Of a DNA stretch of 64,000 nt, positions 26,381 through 35,369 are shown in pieces. This DNA is from Granulicella sp. GTDB taxonomy: Bacteria; Acidobacteriota; Terriglobia; Terriglobales; Acidobacteriaceae. A model generated the notes under the pieces. The model had not been told where the DNA came from. It saw nothing but the letters and a program-made list of their open reading frames with translations, and did not search any database. The position numbers were made by a program, and so were the translations under genes. Positions within the stretch are counted from its first letter, which is position 1; the number at the start of each line of letters is the position of its first letter. The DNA lies in NCBI GenBank assembly GCA_025408425.1, contig JANXYX010000050.1:218622-282621 (forward strand). The letters are read 5' to 3'.

Positions 26381-27763
26381 TCATCCAAGCACCGCCAATT
26401 CATCCGGCGCAAACTCAATATGTTTTCTCAGCAGCAGCAACGCAACAAAGACTCCAGCCATCCCAAGCGCCAGTATCAGAAAGTAAACATCACTTCCCAA
26501 TTGAAGCAGCGCTGACCCAAAAAATGCGCTCAGGATCGCTCCCGTTCGTCCTATGGCCAACGCTGCCGCCACCCCCGTTGCGCGAACCTTGGTGACGTAG
26601 ATGTGCGCTGCGAGCGCATACATCGTCGTCTGAACTGCGTTCACAAAAAACCCATGCGCCGCTAGAGCCGCTAGTAGAAACGTCTGATTGCCCCCAGGAC
26701 CGATTGGCATAACTCGCAGAATCAGTGCCGTAACTAGTCCCGCTGCAGCCCCAACCAGCAGCGGAATACGTGATCCATGGCGACTAATCCACCAGGCAAA
26801 CAGAATTGCGCCGAAGATTCCCCCGAAGTTATATGCCGCAAGCCCTTCGCTCGCGATTCTAAAACTCAGTCCATGACCGGTCAGAAGGCTCGGCAACCAG
26901 TTGAAGACCAGGTACACCGTCACCAGGCATAGAAAAAACGCGCACCACAATGGAAGCGTATTTCTCATTTGCCCTTTGCCAAATAGAGCTGCCGCGAGAC
27001 CTTTGCCGTCGCCTTTTTCCTCATGCGTTTCGACAAACCGAGTCCCGGCGGGCACAACTTTTCCCATCCTCCGCAACAGCCGTGAAAGTTCTTCACTGCG
27101 TGTCGGGTAGCGCGCCATGTATCGCGGAGACTCAGGCAACAACACAGTCAGAAGGAGTGCCAGCAGGATCGGCGTAAGACCACCAATCCAAAACAGTACT
27201 CTCCAATTTCCAACTGCAAGAACATGAGCTGAAATAAGTCCTGCAAGTACTCCTCCCAAAGGAATGCAAACAATAGCGAGCGTCACTGCGATTGGCCGCT
27301 TCTTCAGTGGAGTAAACTCAGCTGTCAGAGTAGTGGCATTCGGCAGCATCCCTCCAATACCAACGCCAGCGACGAGCCTCAGTATCAGTAGAGTTGTCAG
27401 CGAGTGGCAGAACGCAATGCCAAGCGTCGCTGCTCCAAACAAAAATATGTTGCCGATAAGCGCTGCCCGGCGGCCAATACGGTCTCCGAGCAAACCGCCA
27501 AACGCCGAACCGAGAGACATCCCTGCCAGCCCAAGCGCTAGAATTGGCGCGAAGCTGCTACGTGCAACGCCCCAATCCTTGGCAATCGCCGGTATGGCGA
27601 ACCCCATCATCTGAATGTCCATGCCGTCAAAAATGATCGCCAGTGCGGCTAAAGCAACAATCGCCTTCTGCAGTCCACTCCACTCACCGAAATCCAACAG
27701 CCTTCCGATGTCCACTGTAAGCGAACCGCTTTGGGTCGACACATCCGAGTACGCTGCAGCCAC
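26381..27763 (-). CDS. MFS transporter, aromatic acid:H+ symporter (AAHS) family
   Basis: 460 residues, twelve membrane segments. The AAHS-family motif 'DGMDIQMMGFAIPAIAKDWGV' (key Asp in the first segment) and 'GDRIGRRAALIGN' (loop 2-3, residues about 100-112) are clear. These are PcaK-like proton symporters for 4-hydroxybenzoate, protocatechuate or hydroxycinnamates. It sits between the aldehyde dehydrogenase and catI in the same strand, with 21 and 97 bases either side. The substrate is inferred from the surrounding pathway. Confidence 0.88.
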   Translation of the reverse strand: MAAAYSDVSTQSGSLTVDIGRLLDFGEWSGLQKAIVALAALAIIFDGMDIQMMGFAIPAIAKDWGVARSSFAPILALGLAGMSLGSAFGGLLGDRIGRRAALIGNIFLFGAATLGIAFCHSLTTLLILRLVAGVGIGGMLPNATTLTAEFTPLKKRPIAVTLAIVCIPLGGVLAGLISAHVLAVGNWRVLFWIGGLTPILLALLLTVLLPESPRYMARYPTRSEELSRLLRRMGKVVPAGTRFVETHEEKGDGKGLAAALFGKGQMRNTLPLWCAFFLCLVTVYLVFNWLPSLLTGHGLSFRIASEGLAAYNFGGIFGAILFAWWISRHGSRIPLLVGAAAGLVTALILRVMPIGPGGNQTFLLAALAAHGFFVNAVQTTMYALAAHIYVTKVRATGVAAALAIGRTGAILSAFFGSALLQLGSDVYFLILALGMAGVFVALLLLRKHIEFAPDELAVLG

Positions 27764-27784
27764 TGAACTCTCTTTTCTTCGCGA

Positions 27785-29236
27785 CTAGATCGGATAATGA
27801 CGCGGCGTGGTCTGGATAGTGATCCAGCGCAAATCAGTAAACTCCGCGATAGCTGCTTTGCCACCGAAGCGTCCATAGCCACTGGCCTTTACTCCGCCAA
27901 ACGGCATCTGTGCTTCGTCATGCACCGTCGGCCCATTGATGTGGCATATCCCGGATTGCACCTGCGCTGCCAGCCGCAGTGCACGCGAGGTATCCCGGCT
28001 GAAGATGGCGGCTGATAGCCCATACTGCGTATCGTTCGCTACAAGGATCGCCTCTTCATCTCCACGCACCCGAATCACCGCCACTGCTGGGCCAAAGGAC
28101 TCCTCCGAATAAATCCGCATCTCCTTGGTCACCCCATCCAGAACAGTAGCCTGCGCGATCGATCCATCGATAGCACCGCCCGCAAGAATACGAGCCCCTT
28201 TTCCAACTGCATCATCAATCAATACCTTCAGCTTTGCGGCAGACTCACGGCTCACCATAGACGCAAGAATGGAGGAAGCCGCCGCTGGATCGCCAGCCAC
28301 TAAAGTCGCCGCCTTCATGGAAAGTTTCTCGACAAATACGTCTGCTACGGACTCATCAACGATCAGTCGCTCGGTCGACATGCATATCTGGCCTTGATTG
28401 AAGAACGCGCCAAATGCCGCCGCCTCGACCGCTGCATCCAGATCCGCGTCCTCCAGCACCAGCATCGGAGCCTTTCCACCTAGCTCCAGCAGCACCGGCT
28501 TCAGATGACTTGCCGCCAGCTGCGCCACAATCCGCCCTACCGCAGTTGAGCCCGTAAAATTAACCCGCCGAACCAGCGGGTTTGCAATCAGCCGTTCCAC
28601 AATCTTGGCAGCATCCTCAGGTGCATTTGTAATGACGTTCACGACGCCAGCGCCCAGGCCAGCATCCTCCAGTGTTGAACCAATCAAACGATGTACGGCC
28701 GGACAAATCTCCGAGGCCTTCAGCACCGCGGTGTTTCCACACGCCAGCGGCATCGCCAACGCACGAACTCCAAGAATCACCGGCGCATTCCAGGGCGCGA
28801 TGCCCAGCACAACACCCGCCGCCTGTCGAACCGCCATAGCAAAACTTCCGGGCAGGTTGGACGGAATAACCTCGCTGCTGATCTGAGTTGTCATCGACGC
28901 GGCCTCACGAAGCATTCCCGCTGCCAGCATTACGTTGAATCCATACCAGCCCGGCGCCGCGCCTGTCTCCTTCACCCCGATAGCAATAAACTCTGGGGTT
29001 CGCTGTTCCAGCAGATCAGCCGCTTTTAGCAACTTGGCTCGCCGTGCTGCCGGTGCCAGTGCAGACCACTCTGGAAATGCAGCATAAGCCGCATCGACAG
29101 CCGCATCTGCATCGGCCAGGGTCGCCGCTGCCGCACGCGTAACTACTTCTTGGCTGATAGGATTGCGCCGCTCGAAAGTCGCTCCATTAGCAGCGGCACA
29201 GCTTTTACCACCGATCAGCAAATCTACCGTTTCCAT
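27785..29236 (-). CDS. vdh: Aromatic aldehyde dehydrogenase (vanillin/4-hydroxybenzaldehyde type)
   Basis: 483 residues with all ALDH catalytic residues: Asn150 (GIAPWNAPV), Glu251 (LLELGGKAPM), Cys285 (NQGQICMS). 'ALACGNTAVLKASEICP' and 'HDEAQMPFGGVKASGYGRFGG' match vanillin/benzaldehyde dehydrogenases. It oxidises the aldehyde released by the hydratase-lyase to 4-hydroxybenzoate or vanillate with NAD(P)+. It is the first gene of an eleven-gene minus-strand run (29236 to 18559) and faces the MarR gene across 303 bases. Confidence 0.88.
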   Translation of the reverse strand: METVDLLIGGKSCAAANGATFERRNPISQEVVTRAAAATLADADAAVDAAYAAFPEWSALAPAARRAKLLKAADLLEQRTPEFIAIGVKETGAAPGWYGFNVMLAAGMLREAASMTTQISSEVIPSNLPGSFAMAVRQAAGVVLGIAPWNAPVILGVRALAMPLACGNTAVLKASEICPAVHRLIGSTLEDAGLGAGVVNVITNAPEDAAKIVERLIANPLVRRVNFTGSTAVGRIVAQLAASHLKPVLLELGGKAPMLVLEDADLDAAVEAAAFGAFFNQGQICMSTERLIVDESVADVFVEKLSMKAATLVAGDPAAASSILASMVSRESAAKLKVLIDDAVGKGARILAGGAIDGSIAQATVLDGVTKEMRIYSEESFGPAVAVIRVRGDEEAILVANDTQYGLSAAIFSRDTSRALRLAAQVQSGICHINGPTVHDEAQMPFGGVKASGYGRFGGKAAIAEFTDLRWITIQTTPRHYPI

Positions 29237-29539
29237 AATTTCTTCCTCGCGGTCGACAACAATTCATACGAGCAGTGGTTGCATGGTTGTCGCGAACCGT
29301 AAAACTCAGACGGCATAACAGTACTCTAACAATATGGTTATAGACAATTACTAAATAGCCTGATCTCAACTTTTGCGAAGGAGCGAGATATCAACGCAGG
29401 TGCAACCGCAGAATCAAACTTGAAAATGTGGGACTTGCTCTTGCCAGCGGGCTTATCATCAGAAGCAGTCATTGCGGATCGGCATTCAGGAATTTAGTTC
29501 TATTTTTGTCTGTCGGCACGAAAAGGAATTCATACAACA
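29237..29539. promoter_or_regulatory. Divergent promoter region of the vdh-pca operon and marR
   Basis: A 303-base AT-rich intergenic region. An imperfect 14-bp palindrome TAAC-A-ATAT-G-GTTA lies at 29327-29340, about 90 bases before vdh, and merges into GTTATAGACAAT at 29337-29348. The core TCTATAAC (read on the minus strand) recurs in the ech/pobA promoter at 33171-33177. These are candidate MarR operators. The -10/-35 boxes cannot be assigned with confidence. Confidence 0.5.
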
Positions 29540-30055
29540 ATGTCCTCTATCAAGAAAGTTGTCAGCCAGAAAGTAGCTCTGCGCAAGCCGTCTCCGCGCA
29601 AGGCGAAGCCCCTCAATACCTCAGATTTAGATCAGAGCCTCGGTTATTCTCTGCGTCGCGCACAATTATCTACCTTCCACAACTTCGCAGATTTTATGTC
29701 GAAATTCGAAGTAAGGCCATCACAATTCGCGGTCCTCGTTCTCATTCGATCCAATCCCGGCCTCACCCAGTCCGCAGTGAGTGATGCTTTAGGAATTCAG
29801 AAAGCGAACTTCGTCGCACTCATCGATCGCCTCGAAGAGCGTGGCCTGACAGAGCGAAGAAAGGTCGGCGGCGATCGCCGTTCTTCGGCACTCCATCTCA
29901 CCCGCAATGGTGAAGCCTTCGTTCGCCAACTCGAAGCAGCTCACCAGGCTTTTGAAGAAACCTTGTCTTCGCGTCTCGGCGAAAAACGAAGCCGTCAACT
30001 GCTGAAACTCCTTCACGAATTCTGTGCCGCAAACAGTAGTGTTGGCGAGTCCTAA
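29540..30055 (+). CDS. MarR family transcriptional regulator (candidate hydroxycinnamate regulator)
   Basis: 171 residues. The winged HTH spans about 55-125: 'VRPSQFAVLVLIRSNPGLTQSAVSDALGIQKANFVALIDRLEERGLTERRKVGGDRRSSALHLT'. An N-terminal basic extension of about 35 residues (KKVVSQKVALRKPSPRKAK) is unusual. It lies between the vdh-pca operon and ferA, and MarR-type repressors (FerR/FerC/CouR) that respond to hydroxycinnamoyl-CoA are known for such clusters. Here that role is inferred from position. Its stop overlaps the ferA stop by four bases, tail to tail. Confidence 0.85.
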   Translation: MSSIKKVVSQKVALRKPSPRKAKPLNTSDLDQSLGYSLRRAQLSTFHNFADFMSKFEVRPSQFAVLVLIRSNPGLTQSAVSDALGIQKANFVALIDRLEERGLTERRKVGGDRRSSALHLTRNGEAFVRQLEAAHQAFEETLSSRLGEKRSRQLLKLLHEFCAANSSVGES

Positions 30056-32175
30056 GCGACCACAATCAACGCGTCCAGGGCGACCGCTCCCAATCCGTTC
30101 GGATAAACGATTACAGGGTTAATATCGACCTCTCGAATAGACGGCATAGAGACCACCAGTTGTCCGAGCCTCGCAATAATCTCCGCCACAGCGTCTACAT
30201 CCAGCGCCGGCGATCCGCGAAAACCCCGCAGTAGCGCAGCGCTCTTCAACTGATATAACTCGCGCACGATAGCCTCCCGCGAGAGCCCCGGAGCCAGCAA
30301 TCGGGCGTCATGCAGCGCTTCTGCAAGAACACCTCCAAAGCCTACAAGCAGCACCGGCCCCCAGTCCGGATCATTATGCGCTCCAACAATCAACTCAGCA
30401 CCACTCAGCCCCATAGTCTCCACCAGAACTCCATCCAGCACCAACTCTGGCAGCGCAGATGCGAGGTCACGGTGCATGCGTTTCCATGCCTCCGCCACAG
30501 CATCCTCATCTTTTAGATTCAGAGCAACGCCGCCCACATCGCTCTTATGCGACAGCTCGCTTGACTGCGCCTTCATCGCAACCGGAAATCCAATCCGCGC
30601 GCCAATCGTCTGAGCTTCATATACCGTTCGAGCCAGCGCGCCATCGGGCACACGAATCCCAGCGTGCGCAAGTATCTCTTTGCTCTTGTACTCAGGAATG
30701 ACTCCGCTCGGCAGCGACATAGACTCAATGCCACCGTCCCCATCCACGACGGCATCATGCTGCCGCGACGCAAACGCAGTGACCTGTGCAAGCGCTCGGA
30801 ATGCGCGTTCGGCGGACGGGAAAAACGGCACACCAAGCGCCCGAAGCTGCTCCACATACCCCTGCGAAATCTGTGCCCCCTCATCCAGTGCCGCAAAGAT
30901 TACCGGCTTTATCGGCTTGAGCTCCTGCAACGCTTCGATAATCGGAGGAAACTTCAAACCACTCGTCGTCTCGTCCGTCAGGATGATAGCCAGCACCACG
31001 CTTCCATACGATTCGTCCGCCAGCACTGCAGGTAGCGTGCGCCGATAAAGGCCAGGGTCAACCAGTCCTTGAGCGGTTATATCCAACGGGTTGGTCGGAG
31101 GAATGAAGTCGGGCAGCACTTGCCGCAAAGCTTCTGCCGTACTACCGCCGAGTACAGGCAGGTGCAATCCAAGCGACTCACAAAAATCAAGCGCCAGAGC
31201 TTTGAACGCACCAGACTCCGTAAAGATTGCTGCCCCGCCACTGGGCAAGCTTGGGCATCGCACCAGAATGTCTGAGACATCCACCAACTCTTCCAACGTA
31301 TCGACGACCAACACTCCGGCATGCTCTACCTTGGTGCGCATCACCTGATAATCACCGGCCATGGCTCCCGTATGAGTTGCCGCGGAGGTTCGCGCAGCAC
31401 TGCTCCTCCCCGGATGGAGCAGCACAATATATTTCCCAGAGGTTCGCGCGCGGCGGGCAAGATCGAGAAAACGTTTTGGCTGTCGAAATTGCTCCACGAT
31501 CATCGCAATCACCTGGGTGTGATCGTCGTGAATCATGTACTCCACAAAATCTTCAACGCCTGCTGCAGCCTCATTGCCCGTCGAGACAGAGAATGAGATT
31601 CCCAGGGCTCGGCTGCGAAGACTCACTCCCAGAACCGCAGCCATTGCACCACTCTGCGAGACAATAGCGATCCCGTTATTCGTCTGCAGCTTGTCGATCG
31701 GCGTCACCACGAAAGTCAATGGAATGGCATCGACATAATTCACCATCCCAAGGCAGTTCGGCCCTTCGATCACCATCTCGTTATCCTTGGCGATCTGGCG
31801 CATCTTCTCCTGCTCCGCGCGCCCCTCTTCCCCGCTCTCCGCAAACCCGGCAGAAAATACGATTACGCTGCCAACTTTCTGCCGCGCACACGCCTCAATC
31901 GTCTCCATCACGCTGCTCCGCGGAATCATGAGCACCGCACAGTCCACCCCTTGTGGCAGATCGTCCACAGAAGCAAGACAGGGCCTCGCCCCAATGCTCG
32001 AACGCTTCGGATTAATCAGGTAAAGTTCACCGGCAAAGCCCGCGGCCTCAAGGTTCGCCAGCACACTCGCTCCAAAAGACCCCGGCGTGGGAGACGCTCC
32101 CACCAGGGCAACGGAACGCGGACGGAGAAGCCGATCCATCAGGACGCGGCGGGACTGGTAATTTGCTTCGCTCAT
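30052..32175 (-). CDS. ADP-forming acyl-CoA synthetase (FerA-like, hydroxycinnamate activation)
   Basis: About 707 residues from ATG 32175, chosen because 'MSEANYQSRRVLMDRLLRPRSVALVGASPTPGSFG' is the expected Rossmann CoA-binding start. The succinyl-CoA-synthetase-like domains follow ('IVSQSGAMAAVLG', 'GEEGRAEQEKMR'), then the C-terminal ATP-grasp ('IPEYKSKEILAHAGIRVPDGA', 'GFPVAMKAQSSELSHKSDVGGV'). This is the ADP-forming ligase family to which feruloyl-CoA synthetase FerA of Sphingobium SYK-6 belongs, not the AMP-forming Fcs type. The 52-base spacing from ech supports p-coumaroyl-/feruloyl-CoA formation. A generic acetate:CoA ligase is the alternative. Confidence 0.82.
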   Translation of the reverse strand: MSEANYQSRRVLMDRLLRPRSVALVGASPTPGSFGASVLANLEAAGFAGELYLINPKRSSIGARPCLASVDDLPQGVDCAVLMIPRSSVMETIEACARQKVGSVIVFSAGFAESGEEGRAEQEKMRQIAKDNEMVIEGPNCLGMVNYVDAIPLTFVVTPIDKLQTNNGIAIVSQSGAMAAVLGVSLRSRALGISFSVSTGNEAAAGVEDFVEYMIHDDHTQVIAMIVEQFRQPKRFLDLARRARTSGKYIVLLHPGRSSAARTSAATHTGAMAGDYQVMRTKVEHAGVLVVDTLEELVDVSDILVRCPSLPSGGAAIFTESGAFKALALDFCESLGLHLPVLGGSTAEALRQVLPDFIPPTNPLDITAQGLVDPGLYRRTLPAVLADESYGSVVLAIILTDETTSGLKFPPIIEALQELKPIKPVIFAALDEGAQISQGYVEQLRALGVPFFPSAERAFRALAQVTAFASRQHDAVVDGDGGIESMSLPSGVIPEYKSKEILAHAGIRVPDGALARTVYEAQTIGARIGFPVAMKAQSSELSHKSDVGGVALNLKDEDAVAEAWKRMHRDLASALPELVLDGVLVETMGLSGAELIVGAHNDPDWGPVLLVGFGGVLAEALHDARLLAPGLSREAIVRELYQLKSAALLRGFRGSPALDVDAVAEIIARLGQLVVSMPSIREVDINPVIVYPNGLGAVALDALIVVA

Positions 32176-32227
32176 CAAGCTGCGCTCACTCTTGCCATAT
32201 TCTTCCTGCCTCGAAGCACCACCGCCA

Positions 32228-33058
32228 CTAGCGCTTGTAGGACTGCAAACCTGGCTTAATACTCTTCTCATCCAGAAATTGCTTCATACCCTGTGCGCGG
32301 CCATCTTCCGGATCCCGGTGCAGCGCTTGATCAAGCTTGGCGTACAAGTAGTCTTCACTCTGTTCCCAGGTCAACTCGCGGCAACGCTTGAAGCCATGTT
32401 TGGCGGCGCGCAGAATAACGGGATTCTTCTCGGCAAGTTTCTTTGCCAGCACCATCGTCGCAGCCCGAAGATCTTCCAGTGGAACCGCCTTATTCACCAG
32501 TCCCATCTCTGCCGCCTGCGCGCCCGTAAACGTCTCTCCAGTCATGATGTACTCCAGCGCCTTGCGATGACCCATCGTATCCGCCACCGCCTTGCTGACC
32601 AGATTGCCCGGCGGTATGCCCCAATTAATCTCAGACAAGCCAAAGACTGCAGTCTCCGAAGCGATCGCAAGATCACACGCAACCAGAGGCGAGAACGCGC
32701 CCCCAAAGCACCACCCATTCACCATCGCAATTGTCGGCTTGGAGTACATCCGCAGCAGCTTCCACTGCCAGGTCGAGGCGTCTCGACGAATCCTCTCCTG
32801 GTAGATCTCTGGCTTCCCATCGGACTCCCGAAAGTACTCCTTCAAGTCCATCCCCGCCGACCACGACTCACCAGCCCCCGTCAGCACCACAACCTTGGCC
32901 TCGGCATCCAGTTCCAGCGTCTCAAGCACGTCGCACATCTCGGTGTTCAGCGTCGGACTCATCGCATTCCGCTTCTCCGGACGGTTCAGAATCACCCACG
33001 CGAGTCCGTCCTCGATCTCAACTTTTACCGTCTTCCACTTCGCCTCGTACTTCGACAT
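32228..33058 (-). CDS. ech: p-Hydroxycinnamoyl-CoA hydratase/lyase
   Basis: 276 residues, the exact length of Pseudomonas HCHL. Its known catalytic residues occur at the same numbers: Tyr75 (DLKEYFRE), Ser123 (GGAFSPLV), Glu143 (FGLSEINWGIPPGN), Tyr239 (EDYLYAKLD). It hydrates and cleaves p-coumaroyl-CoA or feruloyl-CoA to acetyl-CoA and 4-hydroxybenzaldehyde or vanillin. It heads a minus-strand pair with ferA and is divergent from pobA, so degradation of the side chain and ring hydroxylation can be co-regulated. Confidence 0.95.
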   Translation of the reverse strand: MSKYEAKWKTVKVEIEDGLAWVILNRPEKRNAMSPTLNTEMCDVLETLELDAEAKVVVLTGAGESWSAGMDLKEYFRESDGKPEIYQERIRRDASTWQWKLLRMYSKPTIAMVNGWCFGGAFSPLVACDLAIASETAVFGLSEINWGIPPGNLVSKAVADTMGHRKALEYIMTGETFTGAQAAEMGLVNKAVPLEDLRAATMVLAKKLAEKNPVILRAAKHGFKRCRELTWEQSEDYLYAKLDQALHRDPEDGRAQGMKQFLDEKSIKPGLQSYKR

Positions 33059-33340
33059 TTCGATTCCTCCTGATTGCTGGCAACTTCTTGGAACCTTTGG
33101 CGACCTATCCTACCTAACCGGGCGAAGATGATGCAAGTTATATAAATATTTATTTATTGATAGTTGTTATCTATAACTAATTGCCACTATCAGAGCCGTT
33201 TGCATATACTTTCCGTGCGATCTCGATAACATCAGTGGATGCTTTCGGTGCCTCCACAATAGGCGCCGCATTCAACCCGACCAGTTATTCTTTACCGAGC
33301 ACGCCCGAACAGAAGTCGGTAGTTTTTGTTGAGGATCACT
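33059..33340. promoter_or_regulatory. Divergent ech/pobA promoter region with candidate MarR operator
   Basis: 282 bases between divergent genes. A very AT-rich block (33137-33182) contains TTGTTATCTATAAC at 33164-33177, in which GTTAT and ATAAC form a near-palindrome. On the minus strand it reads GTTATAGATAACAA, closely matching GTTATAGACAA at 29337-29347 in the vdh promoter. A shared regulator, probably the adjacent MarR, is suggested. Confidence 0.5.
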
Positions 33341-34531
33341 ATGTCGAAGTTCAATACCCAGGTTGGCATCATTGGCGGCGGACCAGCCGGCCTCATGCTC
33401 TCACATCTTCTACACCAGCATGGAATCAATTCAGTCATTCTGGAAGCACGTTCGCGTCAATACTGTGAAGAGCGTATTCGCGCCGGTGTATTGGAGCAGG
33501 GTGCAGTCGACATGCTGCGACAGTCTGGCGTTGGTGCGCGCCTCGACCGCGAAGGCCTCAGGCACGAAGGCATCGAGATAGGCCTCAACGAACGTCGGTA
33601 TCGAATCCCTCTCACAGAACTTACCAACGGCAAAGCAGTCACCGTCTACGGACAACACGAGGTAGTAAAAGACCTCATCGCACAGCGCCTGAAAGACGGT
33701 GGAGATGTCCGCTTCGAGTGCAGCGACGTCAGCGTTCACGCTATCGAAGGACCAAAACCAGCGATCAACTTCACCCAGAACGGTGAAGAGCACACTCTGG
33801 CTTGCGACTACATCGCCGGCTGCGACGGCTTCCACGGCATCTGCAGGCCCTCCATCCCGCCCGGCATACTTACCGGATACGATCGCACCTATCCCTTCGG
33901 CTGGCTAGGGATTCTCGCAGAGGCGCCGCCCTCTCTGGATGAACTTGTTTACATGCATCACGATCGCGGCTTCGCCCTCTACAGCATGCGCTCCCCCACC
34001 GTGACGCGCCTCTACCTGCAATGCAAACCGGATGAAGATGTAAACCTTTGGAGCGACGACCGGATCTGGAGCGAACTCTTCACGCGGCTTCGATGCAAGG
34101 ACGGCTGGTGCCCAACGGAGGGGAAGATCCTGCAAAAGAGTGTTACCGGCATGAGGAGCTACGTCACCGAGCCAATGCAGTTTGGCAAACTCTTCCTCGC
34201 CGGCGACGCCGCTCACATCGTCCCACCAACCGGAGCAAAGGGTATGAATCTCGCGATGGCGGATGTGTATGTTCTCGCGGAGTCGCTCCGGGCTTTCTAC
34301 CGTGATAACTCCAACGCCAAACTCCAGAGCTACTCGCGGGTTTGTTTGCGGCGCGTCTGGAAGGCGCAACGATTCTCCTGGTGGATGACCTCGCTACTGC
34401 ACCGCTTCGACGACCATAGCCCCTTCGACAATCGCAGGCAGTTGGCAGAGCTTGACTACGTCACCAGCTCACGGGCAGCAGCAGCGTCACTCGCAGAAAA
34501 CTATGTCGGTTTACCGATGGAACTTGAGTAA
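33341..34531 (+). CDS. pobA: 4-hydroxybenzoate 3-monooxygenase
   Basis: 396 residues from ATG 33341, preceded by GAGGATC; an ATG five codons upstream is less likely. Flavoprotein hydroxylase with 'VGIIGGGPAGLMLSHLLHQ' (FAD dinucleotide fold), 'YIAGCDGFHGICR' (DG motif) and 'LFLAGDAAHIVPPTGAKGMNLAMADV' (GD motif). It uses NADPH and O2 to convert 4-hydroxybenzoate to protocatechuate, linking ech and vdh products to pcaHG. Length and motifs match Pseudomonas PobA (394 residues). Confidence 0.95.
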   Translation: MSKFNTQVGIIGGGPAGLMLSHLLHQHGINSVILEARSRQYCEERIRAGVLEQGAVDMLRQSGVGARLDREGLRHEGIEIGLNERRYRIPLTELTNGKAVTVYGQHEVVKDLIAQRLKDGGDVRFECSDVSVHAIEGPKPAINFTQNGEEHTLACDYIAGCDGFHGICRPSIPPGILTGYDRTYPFGWLGILAEAPPSLDELVYMHHDRGFALYSMRSPTVTRLYLQCKPDEDVNLWSDDRIWSELFTRLRCKDGWCPTEGKILQKSVTGMRSYVTEPMQFGKLFLAGDAAHIVPPTGAKGMNLAMADVYVLAESLRAFYRDNSNAKLQSYSRVCLRRVWKAQRFSWWMTSLLHRFDDHSPFDNRRQLAELDYVTSSRAAAASLAENYVGLPMELE

Positions 34532-34715
34532 GAGAACACAGCTCTACTCAGCGCGCTGCCAGCCATCGACACGGAAGATCACTAAATGATCGCCGTAGAA
34601 GAAGCTACTATAGGATCTGGATCAATCATGCGAGAGATGGTGGCTTCGTCCCACTGCTCCTCGCCATTTCAGGCGTTATCCAGTGGTTTCACTCGGCGAA
34701 GAGGCGCAACTCGCG

Positions 34716-35369
34716 ATGGATCAATCTGCTGTCACGCTCGAGACCCACAAAGAACGGATCCTGGAAGCAGCATCAAACGTCTTTCTTGAGTCTGGATTCG
34801 AGCAGACAAGTACGGCAGACATAGCCAAACGAGCCAAAGTATCCAAGCGCGAGCTATACCGGCACTTCTCTGACAAGCGTGCAATTCTTGCGGCCGTCAT
34901 TACTCAACTCCAAACCGATATGCAGTCGCGAATGAATGTGAAGTGGTCCTCGACCGACGACCTCGTTGCGGTGCTCAACGATGCCGCCGCAACCATCCTC
35001 GATTTCATTCTCTCGAAGCCTTTTGCAAGGCTCTTCCGGATCGTCGCGGCAGAGTCTTATCACGACCCTGAGGTAGCAGAGCGGTTCTTTCAACTCGGGC
35101 CGCATCAAGGACGGAAAGCGACCGCGGCCTACTTCAAGGCACAGATGAAGCAGGGTAAATTGCGTGTTGGCGATCCCCTGAAAGCAGCCGACGACTTTCT
35201 GGATCTCGTCGTCGGCGCCCAATTGCTGACGGCCGTGATCCTCGGCCAGGTCAAGACCCTGCCGCGCAAACGTGCCCACGTGGAGCGCTCGGTCGAAGCC
35301 TTTCTAACGATCTATGCATGCGAGAATTCAGCGGCGAAGAATAGCCCAAAACAACTGCGGCGCATCTAG
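34716..35369 (+). CDS. TetR family transcriptional regulator
   Basis: 217 residues from ATG 34716; GTG 34683 would add eleven residues, but the ATG keeps the usual length. HTH: 'RILEAASNVFLESGFEQTSTADIAKRAKVSKRELYRHFSDKRAILAAVI' (residues about 14-62). The C-terminal half ('LFRIVAAESYHDPEVAERFFQLGP') is a typical TetR ligand domain. It follows pobA on the same strand and its stop directly abuts that of the convergent esterase. The regulated gene is unknown; the esterase/cupin unit is a candidate. Confidence 0.85.
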   Translation: MDQSAVTLETHKERILEAASNVFLESGFEQTSTADIAKRAKVSKRELYRHFSDKRAILAAVITQLQTDMQSRMNVKWSSTDDLVAVLNDAAATILDFILSKPFARLFRIVAAESYHDPEVAERFFQLGPHQGRKATAAYFKAQMKQGKLRVGDPLKAADDFLDLVVGAQLLTAVILGQVKTLPRKRAHVERSVEAFLTIYACENSAAKNSPKQLRRI

